Shown here piece by piece: positions 1 through 5,543 of a DNA stretch of 5,543 nt (its first letter is position 1; each line of letters opens with the position of its first letter). A model generated the notes under the pieces. The model was not told where the DNA came from, ran no database searches, and saw only the letters and a program-made list of their open reading frames with translations. Source of the stretch: JBBPXY01 sp038200435 (GTDB lineage Bacteria; Actinomycetota; Thermoleophilia; Solirubrobacterales; Solirubrobacteraceae); assembly GCA_038200435.1 (NCBI GenBank), contig JBBPXY010000035.1, positions 1 through 5,543 on the forward strand, read 5' to 3'. Made by a program: the position numbers and the translations under genes.

Positions 1-1
1 G

Positions 2-1606
2 GGGGCCTCCGCCGGGCCGGCGGCCGCGGCTACGGCCCGGTCCGCCCGCCCCGCGGCGAGATTGACGGCCCCGCTCGAGGTCGCCGACGGAGGCGGGCCC
101 GCCGCCTCGCCCCGCCGGCGCGCCGCCGCCGCGGCGGCGACGCGCCGGCGGCACAAGCCTGCGCCGCAGCCTCGTGCGCCGCCGTCGAGCGCTCCATTCA
201 ATCTCGCCGCGTTCGGGGCGGAACGCGCCTTCGCCGAGGCCGCGGCCCAGGCGAAGGACCCCAGGCCGGCGCTCCGTGTCCCCGCCGTGGGGCCACCGCT
301 CGGCCTCGAGGGCGAGCGACGGCTGATCGCCGGGCGGGCGGCCGAGGCTCGCGGCGAGCGGATGCTCTCCGAGGCGCGCGAGCTGACCCGCGACATGGCC
401 TCGCGCCTGGAGATGCAACACAGGGTCGTGGAGGGAGCACGGGAACTGGGCGACGAGCTCAGGCGCGAACGCGCGGCTCGTCAGGTGGCGGAGACAGCCC
501 TTGCCCAACAGCAGCAGGTGACAGCGCGCGTACGCGAGGCGCTCGAGGTCTTGCGCGAAGAGCTGGCGCTCCTGCGGGCCGAGCCCGCGGCCGTGCCGGT
601 GGTCCCCGTCGCGCCGCCCGCGCCGCTGCCAGGCCTCGCCGAGCTCCGCGATCGCCTGGGTGCGCTCGGCGGACCTGCTTCGAGCGAGCCCACCCGGAGC
701 ATCAGCGTCGAGCGCCTCGACGAAGCCAGGGCGCGCCTGCGTGCGCAAGCCGAGGAAGACACACCGCCGGCGCAGGCTGAAGCCTTGGACCAGCCCAAGT
801 CTGCGCGTGAGCCTGAGCCCGGAACGCCATCTCGCCCGGAGCCGAACGCTCAGCGGCCCCCACCGCGCTGGCTGCCCGCCGCGATAGCGCGGCTCGGAGA
901 AGATGAGCCCGCCGTGGCCGCGAGGCTCGCGCTGCGTCTGCTGCCCGCCCTCGGCATGGTGGCAGAGGAGCCGGTGACGTTCACGTTCGAGCTCAACGGA
1001 GTCGAGCCGGTGAGCGTCGACGCCGCGCCGGGACGAGCCGCGGTCGTAGCTGGCAACCAGCCGGCGTCAGGGCGCAAGCCGGAGTTCCGCCTCGCCGGGT
1101 CGCCCGAGGCGGTCGGCCGTCTCCTCCTGGCTTCCAGCGTCCGCACCTGGCTCCTTCCGCCGGGCCGCCCGCGCCTACGCGGCCGGCGCAAGCGTGCCGA
1201 GGTGCTGCGCGCGCTGGTCCGGGCTCCCAACGGCTTCGCGGAGCTTGCGCGCGTCGGTGTCGAGCTCGACCCAGAGCTCGCCTATACGCTGCTGGCGCGG
1301 GCAATAGTCCCGGCGTGGACGGCGGGCCACACCTTCACGATTCAGCACGAGACCACCGGTTCGAGAGGATCCCGCGCCTTTCTTTCCATTCGTGACGGAC
1401 AGGCCCCGAGAGTGAGCAGAGCCGCCCCCGAGGGCCGCGCGGCGGCCACGGTGGCGTGCACCCCCGGTGCGCTGCTTCCCCTCCTCGCGGGCGCCCGGCT
1501 ACCTGAGGGCGAGCGGGCGTCGATCCGCGGCGAGGCGGGAGCTGTGGCACTCGTTCAAGGCTGGATCGCGCGCGTGCAGGACGAATCGTCATCCGCAGCC
1601 GGTTGA
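2..1606 (+). CDS. Coiled-coil protein with two C-terminal SCP2-like domains (5'-partial)
   Basis: Function unknown. The frame has no stop back to the left edge, so the gene probably begins outside the window. The first in-window start is a TTG at 62 with no convincing ribosome binding site, and residues below count from it. Residues 1-90 are Ala/Pro/Arg-rich and probably disordered. About 92-173 is charged and heptad-like, rich in Glu, Arg, Ala and Leu, and looks like a coiled coil. About 174-268 is a second Pro/Ala/Glu-rich linker. Residues 300-386 and 421-506 resemble each other: a beta-rich start (VTFTFEL; HTFTIQH), a helix (SPEAVGRLLLAS; TPGALLPLLAG), then an R-x-R/IRG strand and closing helix. 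That matches the SCP2 sterol-carrier fold, known for binding lipids or hydrophobic ligands. Between them lies ELARVGVELDPELAYTLLARAI, a linker style I associate with Solirubrobacterales SCP2-like proteins. No signal peptide or membrane helix is visible. It ends 64 nt before dnaE on the same strand. The coding call is firm, the fold moderate, the ligand unknown. Confidence 0.72.
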   Translation, partial: GASAGPAAAATARSARPAARLTAPLEVADGGGPAASPRRRAAAAAATRRRHKPAPQPRAPPSSAPFNLAAFGAERAFAEAAAQAKDPRPALRVPAVGPPLGLEGERRLIAGRAAEARGERMLSEARELTRDMASRLEMQHRVVEGARELGDELRRERAARQVAETALAQQQQVTARVREALEVLREELALLRAEPAAVPVVPVAPPAPLPGLAELRDRLGALGGPASSEPTRSISVERLDEARARLRAQAEEDTPPAQAEALDQPKSAREPEPGTPSRPEPNAQRPPPRWLPAAIARLGEDEPAVAARLALRLLPALGMVAEEPVTFTFELNGVEPVSVDAAPGRAAVVAGNQPASGRKPEFRLAGSPEAVGRLLLASSVRTWLLPPGRPRLRGRRKRAEVLRALVRAPNGFAELARVGVELDPELAYTLLARAIVPAWTAGHTFTIQHETTGSRGSRAFLSIRDGQAPRVSRAAPEGRAAATVACTPGALLPLLAGARLPEGERASIRGEAGAVALVQGWIARVQDESSSAAG

Positions 1607-1661
1607 ACCGCGCAAAGAGCGCCAAGTGCCCCCTCGGGCCATCCGCCCCGGCTCCTAGCAT

Positions 1662-1667
1662 GGGAGG
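1662..1667 (+). promoter_or_regulatory. Ribosome binding site of dnaE
   Basis: GGGAGG lies only 3 nt before the GTG at 1671, closer than the usual 5-9 nt. An in-frame TAG at 1656-1658 with no other start codon between it and 1671 means translation cannot begin further upstream in this frame. The ATG at 1660 is out of frame. The next starts downstream would cut into the essential HLHVH metal-binding motif. The GTG is therefore well supported despite the tight spacing. Confidence 0.6.
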
Positions 1668-1670
1668 CCC

Positions 1671-4600
1671 GTGAGCACTCCTTCCTGCGCCCACCTCCAC
1701 GTGCACTCGGAGTACTCGCTTCTCGACGGCGCGTGCAAGATCGACGCCCTCGCCGCGAGAGCCGCGTCGTTCGGCCAGCCGGCCCTTGCGCTCACCGATC
1801 ACGGCGTGATGAACGGCGCGGTCGAGCTCTGCAAGGCGGCGTCCAAGCACGGCATCAAGCCGATCGTCGGCTGCGAGGTCTACGTCGTCGACGACCACCT
1901 CGCGAGGCCCACGGGGCGGGTGGAGCGCAACCACCTCACGCTGCTCGCCGGCACCGACGCCGGCTACCGCAACCTAGTGAAGCTCTCCTCGGCCGGCTAC
2001 CTCGAGGGGCTACACCGCGGCAAGCCTTCGGTGGACATGGGGCTGCTGGCCGCCCACGCCGAAGGCGTGATCGTGCTCACCGGCTGCCTGCAGTCCCGGT
2101 TCTGCCAGCGCCTGCTCAGCGAGCGCCCCGCCGAGGCGCGCGCACACGCCGACGAGCTGATGGCCGCCTTCGGCCCGGAGCAGGTCTACTTCGAGGTGCA
2201 GAAGAACGGGCTGCCCGAGCAGGACAAGGTCAACGAGGGCGTCGTGCGCATCGCCCGCGAAGTCGGCCGCCCGCTGGTCGCCGCGGGCGACGTCCACTAC
2301 CTGAGGCGCGAGGACTACCACCACCACTCGGCGTTGCTATGCGTGCAGACCAAGTCGACCCTGGCCGAGCCGAAGATGTCGTTCTCGACCAATGAGTTCT
2401 ACCTCAAGGATTCGGGCGAGATGGCGGCGGCGTTCGCCGAGTGGCCCGACGCGGTGCCTACCACCCTCGAGATCGCCGAGCGTTGCGATGTCACCCTCGA
2501 GCTCGGCAAGCAGCTCATCCCGAGCTACCCGACTCCTGAGGGAGTCTCCGAGGAGGAGCACCTGCGCGCGCTGGTCGAGGAAGGGCTGCGCGAGCGCTAC
2601 GGCGATCCGGTGCCGGCCGCCGCCCGCGAGCGCGCGGAGATGGAGCTCGGCGTCATCGGGCGCATGGGCTTCAACGCCTACTTCTTGATCGTGTGGGACT
2701 TCGTGGCCTACGCGAAGGCCAACGGCATCGCGGTCGGCCCGGGCCGTGGCTCGGCGGCAGGCTCGATCATCGCCTACAGCCTGCGGATCACCGACATCGA
2801 CCCGTTGCGCTACGACCTGCTCTTCGAGCGCTTCCTCAATCCGGAGCGCGTGTCGATGCCCGACATCGACATCGATTTCTCGGTGCGCGGGCGCGACCGG
2901 GTCATCCGCTACGTCACCGCGAAGTACGGCAAGGAGTCCGTCGCCCAGATCGTCACCTTCGGCAAGATGTTCCCGCGCGCAGCCACGCGCGATGCGGCCC
3001 GCGTCCTGGGTCACGACTACGGCGCGGGCGACAAGCTCGCCAAGCTCATCCCCGACCCGATCATGGGTCGCCCGCCTTCGTTCGAGGACTGCCTCAAGCC
3101 CGGCGCCGAGCTGGCCAAGGCGGTGGCGGAGGATCCGCAGGCCAAGCAGATCGTTGACGTCGCGGTCGGGCTCGAGGGCATCGTTCGCAACTCCTCGATC
3201 CACGCCGCCGCGGTGGTCATCGCCGACCGGCCGCTGACCGACATCGTCCCCTTGCAGCTCGCCGACGCCAACCAGGTCGACGAGAACGGCGACCGGGTCT
3301 ACCGCACGGTGACGCAGTTCTCGATGAAGCCCATCGAGGACATAGGCCTGCTCAAGATGGACTTCCTCGGCCTCCGCAACCTCGACGTGATCGAGGACGC
3401 GCTCGACATCGTCGAGCGCTCGACCGGCGACCGGCCGGACATGTCGGCTCTGCCGCTCGACGACGCCAAGACCTACGAGATGCTCGCCCGCGGCGACTCC
3501 GTCGGTGTCTTCCAGTTCGAGTCGGAGGGAATGCGCGCCGCGCTCACCAAGGTGCGCCCGACCGAGTTCGAGGACCTCGTCGCCGTCGGCGGGCTCTACC
3601 GCCCGGGCGCGATGGATCAGATCCCCACCTACGCGCGTGGCAAGCGCGACCCCGACTCGATCTCGTACCCCGACGAGCGCCTGCGGCCGATCGTCGAGTC
3701 GACCAAGGGCGTCATCCTCTACCAAGAGCAGGCGATGCGGATCGCCAAAGAGCTCGCCGGCTTCTCGGGAGCCAAAGCCGACGACCTCCGCAAGGCGATC
3801 GGCAAGAAGAACCGCGCGGCCATGGCCGAGCTCAAGCCGGAGTTCTTCGCCGGGTGCGCGGCATCGGGAACGACCGCCGCGGTGACCGACCTGCTGTGGG
3901 CTACCAACGAGAAGTCGGCTGATTACTCCTTCAACAAAAGTCACGCCGCCTGCTACGCCCTGATCTCCTATCGCACGGGCTGGCTCAAGGCCAACTACCC
4001 CGCGGAGTACATGGCCGCGCTGATCTCCTCGGTGATGGACACGAAGGACAAGGTGCCGTTCTTTGCCACCCAGGCCGAGCAGATGGGCATCGAGATCCTG
4101 CCGCCCGACGTCAACGAATCTGACCACGAGTTCATGGTCGTTCAGGGCAACATTCGCTTTGGGCTCGACGCGGTCAAGGGCGTCGGCTTCCAGGCCGTCG
4201 AGGCGATCAAGGAGGCCCGCGCGGAGGGCGGGCCGTTTACTTCGATCTGGGACTTCTGCGCCCGGGTCGACTGCCGCTGCGTGAACAAGAAGGCGATCGA
4301 GGCGCTCATCAAATGCGGTGCGTTCGGCTCGACGGGCGCTTCGCGGCGTGGGATGCTGCTGGTGCTCGAGCAGGCGCAGGGCGCGGGGCAGAAAGCTCAG
4401 CTCGACGCCCAGATCGGGCAGGGCTCCATCTTCGATCTCGGAGGCGGGGGAACAGGCGGCGCGGACGAAACACCTTCGCCCTTCGCGGCGCCCAGCCACC
4501 CGCCGATCCCTTCGGAGGAGTTCGACCAGGCCGAGCTGCTCGCGCTCGAGAAGGAGTCGATCGGGCTCTTCATATCCGCCCATCCGCTCAAGCCGCTACG

Positions 4601-5201
4601 CGAGGCGCTGCGGATGCGCGTCGACGGCTCCATCACCGAGCTCAGCGCGCGGCGTGACGGTGAATGGGTCACCTCGGGCGGGATCATCACCGCCGCCAAG
4701 AAGATCCGTACGCGCAAGGGGGACCCCATGATGTTCGCCACGCTCGACGACCTCGAGGGGTCGATGGAGATCCTCGTCTTCGGCAAGGCGCTCGCCGCCT
4801 ACGAGGGCGCGCTCGGTGTCGACTCCGTCGTGCTCGTGCGAGGCAAGGTGGACCACAAGGACGCCGACAAGACGTGCCTCGTGGTGCAGGACGCCGAGCC
4901 CTTCGCTCCGTCGGAGGAGGAGATCGAGACCGCCAAGGTCAAGGCCGCGAAGGTCGCCGCCGGACCGGGGGCGCTCAAGCTCTCGCTCGACGCGGGTGCC
5001 GTGGCCGCCACGATCGTCGAGGAGCTGAAAGCCCTGCTCGAAAACTTCCCAGGCGAGTCGGAGGTCGTTCTGGAGATGCAAACAGCGGCCGGCCCTCGCC
5101 GCCTCAAGCTGGGCTCCGGCTACCGCGTCGCCCCCTGCGCCAGCCTGCGCGCCGAGCTCGACCACCTGCTCGGGCCGGCGCTTACGCCGGCCGCGGCGTA
5201 G
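1671..5201 (+). CDS. dnaE: DNA polymerase III alpha subunit (DnaE)
   Basis: Catalytic subunit of the replicative DNA polymerase, extending DNA 5'->3' in the cytoplasmic replisome. It has 1176 aa, the usual size for bacterial DnaE. Domains in order: PHP domain about 1-280, beginning HLHVHSEYSLLDG; palm with GPGRGSAAGS (356-365) and PDIDIDF (397-403); catalytic aspartates D400, D402 and D564 (in LKMDFLGLRN), matching E. coli D401, D403 and D555; fingers with the YSFNKSHAA signature near 752-760; helix-hairpin-helix near 828-846 (GLDAVKGVG); a likely sliding-clamp motif QGSIFDL at 917-923; OB fold about 997-1075; and a C-terminal domain about 1108-1168. All nine expected PHP metal ligands appear present: H10, H12, D19, H44, E69, H88, C139, D207 and H209. 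By analogy with Mycobacterium DnaE1 this suggests built-in 3'-5' proofreading, which is inferred. The start is GTG, fixed by an in-frame stop at 1656. The gene is intact. The domain order and clamp-motif position fit DnaE1 rather than the error-prone DnaE2 (ImuC) or PolC. Confidence 0.98.
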   Translation: MSTPSCAHLHVHSEYSLLDGACKIDALAARAASFGQPALALTDHGVMNGAVELCKAASKHGIKPIVGCEVYVVDDHLARPTGRVERNHLTLLAGTDAGYRNLVKLSSAGYLEGLHRGKPSVDMGLLAAHAEGVIVLTGCLQSRFCQRLLSERPAEARAHADELMAAFGPEQVYFEVQKNGLPEQDKVNEGVVRIAREVGRPLVAAGDVHYLRREDYHHHSALLCVQTKSTLAEPKMSFSTNEFYLKDSGEMAAAFAEWPDAVPTTLEIAERCDVTLELGKQLIPSYPTPEGVSEEEHLRALVEEGLRERYGDPVPAAARERAEMELGVIGRMGFNAYFLIVWDFVAYAKANGIAVGPGRGSAAGSIIAYSLRITDIDPLRYDLLFERFLNPERVSMPDIDIDFSVRGRDRVIRYVTAKYGKESVAQIVTFGKMFPRAATRDAARVLGHDYGAGDKLAKLIPDPIMGRPPSFEDCLKPGAELAKAVAEDPQAKQIVDVAVGLEGIVRNSSIHAAAVVIADRPLTDIVPLQLADANQVDENGDRVYRTVTQFSMKPIEDIGLLKMDFLGLRNLDVIEDALDIVERSTGDRPDMSALPLDDAKTYEMLARGDSVGVFQFESEGMRAALTKVRPTEFEDLVAVGGLYRPGAMDQIPTYARGKRDPDSISYPDERLRPIVESTKGVILYQEQAMRIAKELAGFSGAKADDLRKAIGKKNRAAMAELKPEFFAGCAASGTTAAVTDLLWATNEKSADYSFNKSHAACYALISYRTGWLKANYPAEYMAALISSVMDTKDKVPFFATQAEQMGIEILPPDVNESDHEFMVVQGNIRFGLDAVKGVGFQAVEAIKEARAEGGPFTSIWDFCARVDCRCVNKKAIEALIKCGAFGSTGASRRGMLLVLEQAQGAGQKAQLDAQIGQGSIFDLGGGGTGGADETPSPFAAPSHPPIPSEEFDQAELLALEKESIGLFISAHPLKPLREALRMRVDGSITELSARRDGEWVTSGGIITAAKKIRTRKGDPMMFATLDDLEGSMEILVFGKALAAYEGALGVDSVVLVRGKVDHKDADKTCLVVQDAEPFAPSEEEIETAKVKAAKVAAGPGALKLSLDAGAVAATIVEELKALLENFPGESEVVLEMQTAAGPRRLKLGSGYRVAPCASLRAELDHLLGPALTPAAA
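5173..5192. other. GC-rich hairpin at the dnaE 3' end
   Basis: A perfect 8-bp inverted repeat, GGCCGGCG and CGCCGGCC, with a CTTA loop. It covers the last codons of dnaE just before the TAG at 5199-5201. No T-run follows, so it is not a classical intrinsic terminator. It could slow RNA polymerase or protect the mRNA 3' end, or simply reflect the GC-rich codons for Gly-Pro-Ala-Leu-Thr-Pro-Ala. The structure is directly visible and any function is inferred. Confidence 0.4.
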
Positions 5202-5287
5202 TCCAGCGAAACTGCATCTAGGAGGCAGTGCGAGAGGCGCTCCGGCGACCGACGGTTTCTGTCCATAGGCGACACAGATGCGCGGTC

Positions 5288-5326
5288 GTGGACAGAAACC
5301 GCCGCATAGCGAAGGTTTTTGTCCAC
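5288..5326. other. Strong stem-loop formed by the two inner repeat copies
   Basis: GTGGACAGAAACC (5288-5300) pairs with GGTTTTTGTCCAC (5314-5326). As RNA this is a 13-bp stem with one G-U pair. The 13-nt loop can close further through CGC (5303-5305) and GCG (5309-5311) around an ATA tip. No T-tract follows on either strand, so it does not meet the intrinsic-terminator pattern. It could still serve as a two-way transcript-end structure between the convergent genes. It competes with alternative pairings of copies 1 with 2 and 3 with 4. Confidence 0.55.
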
Positions 5327-5327
5327 A
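5319..5327 (+). promoter_or_regulatory. DnaA-box-like 9-mer (TTGTCCACA)
   Basis: This 9-mer is identical to the DnaA-box form preferred in Streptomyces (TTGTCCACA). It sits inside repeat copy 3. The equivalent positions of the other copies read CTGTCCATA (5259-5267, plus) and CTGTCCACG (minus strand, 5287-5295 and 5347-5355), each one or two bases from the same consensus. There is no AT-rich unwinding region, and dnaA or dnaN is not in view, so this is not a plausible chromosomal origin. The match may be a by-product of the repeat sequence. Confidence 0.25.
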
Positions 5328-5395
5328 GATCGCCAAGCCGGATCCCCGTGGACAGAAACCGTCGGTTCGGACGCTTTCCTTCCTGGACCCGTCCC

Positions 5396-5412
5396 GCCGG
5401 CGACTAGCCGGC
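5396..5412. other. GC-rich hairpin spanning the nfo stop codon
   Basis: GCCGGC (5396-5401) and GCCGGC (5407-5412) form a 6-bp stem with a 5-nt loop GACTA that contains most of the minus-strand TAG stop codon. It mirrors the hairpin at the end of dnaE. No T-run follows it in the nfo transcription direction. It is short and could occur by chance at this GC content. Confidence 0.3.
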
Positions 5413-5543
5413 CCGCGCCGCCCGCCCGCGCTCGCGCAGCTCGCTGACGTACGCGAGGTCGGCCGCGCTCGGGCCCTTCCGGTCGGCTCCCGGGGTCTCG
5501 AGGACGAGCGGCAGCCCGTCGAACCTGGGCTCGGAGAGAAAGA
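5404..5543 (-). CDS. nfo: Endonuclease IV (AP endonuclease), C-terminal fragment
   Basis: The reverse strand encodes 45 codons ending in TAG (CTA at 5404-5406 on the plus strand). The rest of the gene lies beyond the right edge. The visible protein begins FLSEPRFDGLPLVLETPGAD and ends in a helix-like tail, YVSELRERGRAARAG. It matches the C-terminus of endonuclease IV: E. coli Nfo has DDRFDGIPLILETINP near its end, where the Glu of LET (E261) is a ligand of the tri-zinc centre. Here that Glu is encoded at 5497-5499. The enzyme is known to cut the DNA backbone 5' to abasic sites in base excision repair, using a TIM-barrel fold. The other metal-binding motifs should lie outside the window. The gene converges on dnaE and is separated from it by the repeat cluster. 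The family assignment rests on a short but distinctive motif. Confidence 0.83.
   Translation of the reverse strand, partial: FLSEPRFDGLPLVLETPGADRKGPSAADLAYVSELRERGRAARAG

Larger units (their letters stand above)
5249..5365. repeat. Cluster of four alternating inverted repeats (GGTTTCTGTCCA family)
   Basis: Four copies of one motif alternate in orientation: GGTTTCTGTCCA at 5254-5265, TGGACAGAAACC at 5289-5300, GGTTTTTGTCCA at 5314-5325 (one C-to-T change) and TGGACAGAAACC at 5349-5360. The outer two extend to a perfect 17-bp inverted repeat (5249-5265 against 5349-5365). Copies 1 and 3, and copies 2 and 4, are each exactly 60 bp apart, so the cluster reads as two units of arm-spacer-arm with unrelated spacers of equal length. 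Copies 2 and 4 share 15 identical bases starting CGTGGACAG. It fills most of the gap between the convergent dnaE and nfo genes. Candidates are a dispersed intergenic palindromic repeat (REP or MITE-like), a transcript-end structure for both genes, or protein-binding sites. No transposase or clear target-site duplication is seen. Confidence 0.85.

Noticed and set aside
62..67. TTGACG as a -35 promoter element
   Set aside because: It lies within an open coding frame, and no -10-like sequence sits at suitable distance in the GC-rich stretch that follows.
2337..4583. A 748-codon open frame on the minus strand, opposite dnaE
   Set aside because: It lies fully antisense to the conserved polymerase core. 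Its translation is rich in Arg, Asp, Leu and Val in the way antisense frames of high-GC genes are, and it has no recognisable domain.
5288..5326. Canonical rho-independent terminator
   Set aside because: The stem is strong, but no T-run follows it on either strand; the only T-run is inside the stem. It is recorded as a stem-loop only.
4596..5336. Minus-strand frames running from the intergenic repeats into dnaE
   Set aside because: Most of their length is antisense to conserved dnaE domains, and their start regions are translated palindromic repeats.
5249..5365. CRISPR array
   Set aside because: The copies alternate in orientation and are only 12-17 bp, there are just four, and no cas gene is in view. 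CRISPR repeats are direct and longer.
5228..5407. A short plus-strand frame starting GTG at 5228 just after AGGAGG (5220-5225)
   Set aside because: The Shine-Dalgarno-like run is only 2 nt from the GTG. The frame runs straight through the palindromic repeats, giving a duplicated VDRNRR stretch, and its product resembles no known protein.
5278..5543. A plus-strand frame from ATG 5278 open to the right edge
   Set aside because: It covers the repeats and then runs antisense to the endonuclease IV tail, which has clear family motifs. It has no ribosome binding site.

Overview
The window is very GC-rich (visibly around 70%), with G or C in most third codon positions. It looks like bacterial chromosome from a high-GC Actinomycetota lineage. 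The SCP2-like protein style, the actinobacterial DnaE and the endonuclease IV tail together suggest the Thermoleophilia/Solirubrobacterales area. That placement is an inference from sequence style, not a search result.

Layout: (1) 2-1606, plus strand: a 5'-incomplete reading frame for an Ala/Pro/Arg-rich protein with a central coiled coil and two SCP2-like (sterol carrier protein 2 fold) segments at its C-terminus. (2) 1607-1670: a 64-nt gap holding the dnaE ribosome binding site. (3) 1671-5201, plus strand: a complete dnaE, 1176 aa, the alpha subunit of replicative DNA polymerase III, with all catalytic aspartates and a full set of PHP-domain metal ligands. (4) 5202-5403: a convergent intergenic region with four alternating copies of a 12-13 bp motif (GGTTTCTGTCCA or its complement). 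They form two 60-bp-spaced inverted-repeat units, and the outermost copies are a perfect 17-bp inverted repeat. (5) 5404-5543, minus strand: the last 45 codons of an endonuclease IV (nfo) gene, cut by the right edge.

How the parts relate: dnaE copies the chromosome, and Nfo incises abasic sites in base excision repair. The two converge tail to tail, each with a small GC-rich hairpin at its stop codon, so they are not co-transcribed. The SCP2-like gene lies upstream of dnaE on the same strand and could be co-transcribed with it, but nothing in its sequence links it to replication. No mobile-element gene, CRISPR array, tRNA or rRNA is visible. The least explained element is the palindromic repeat cluster between dnaE and nfo.
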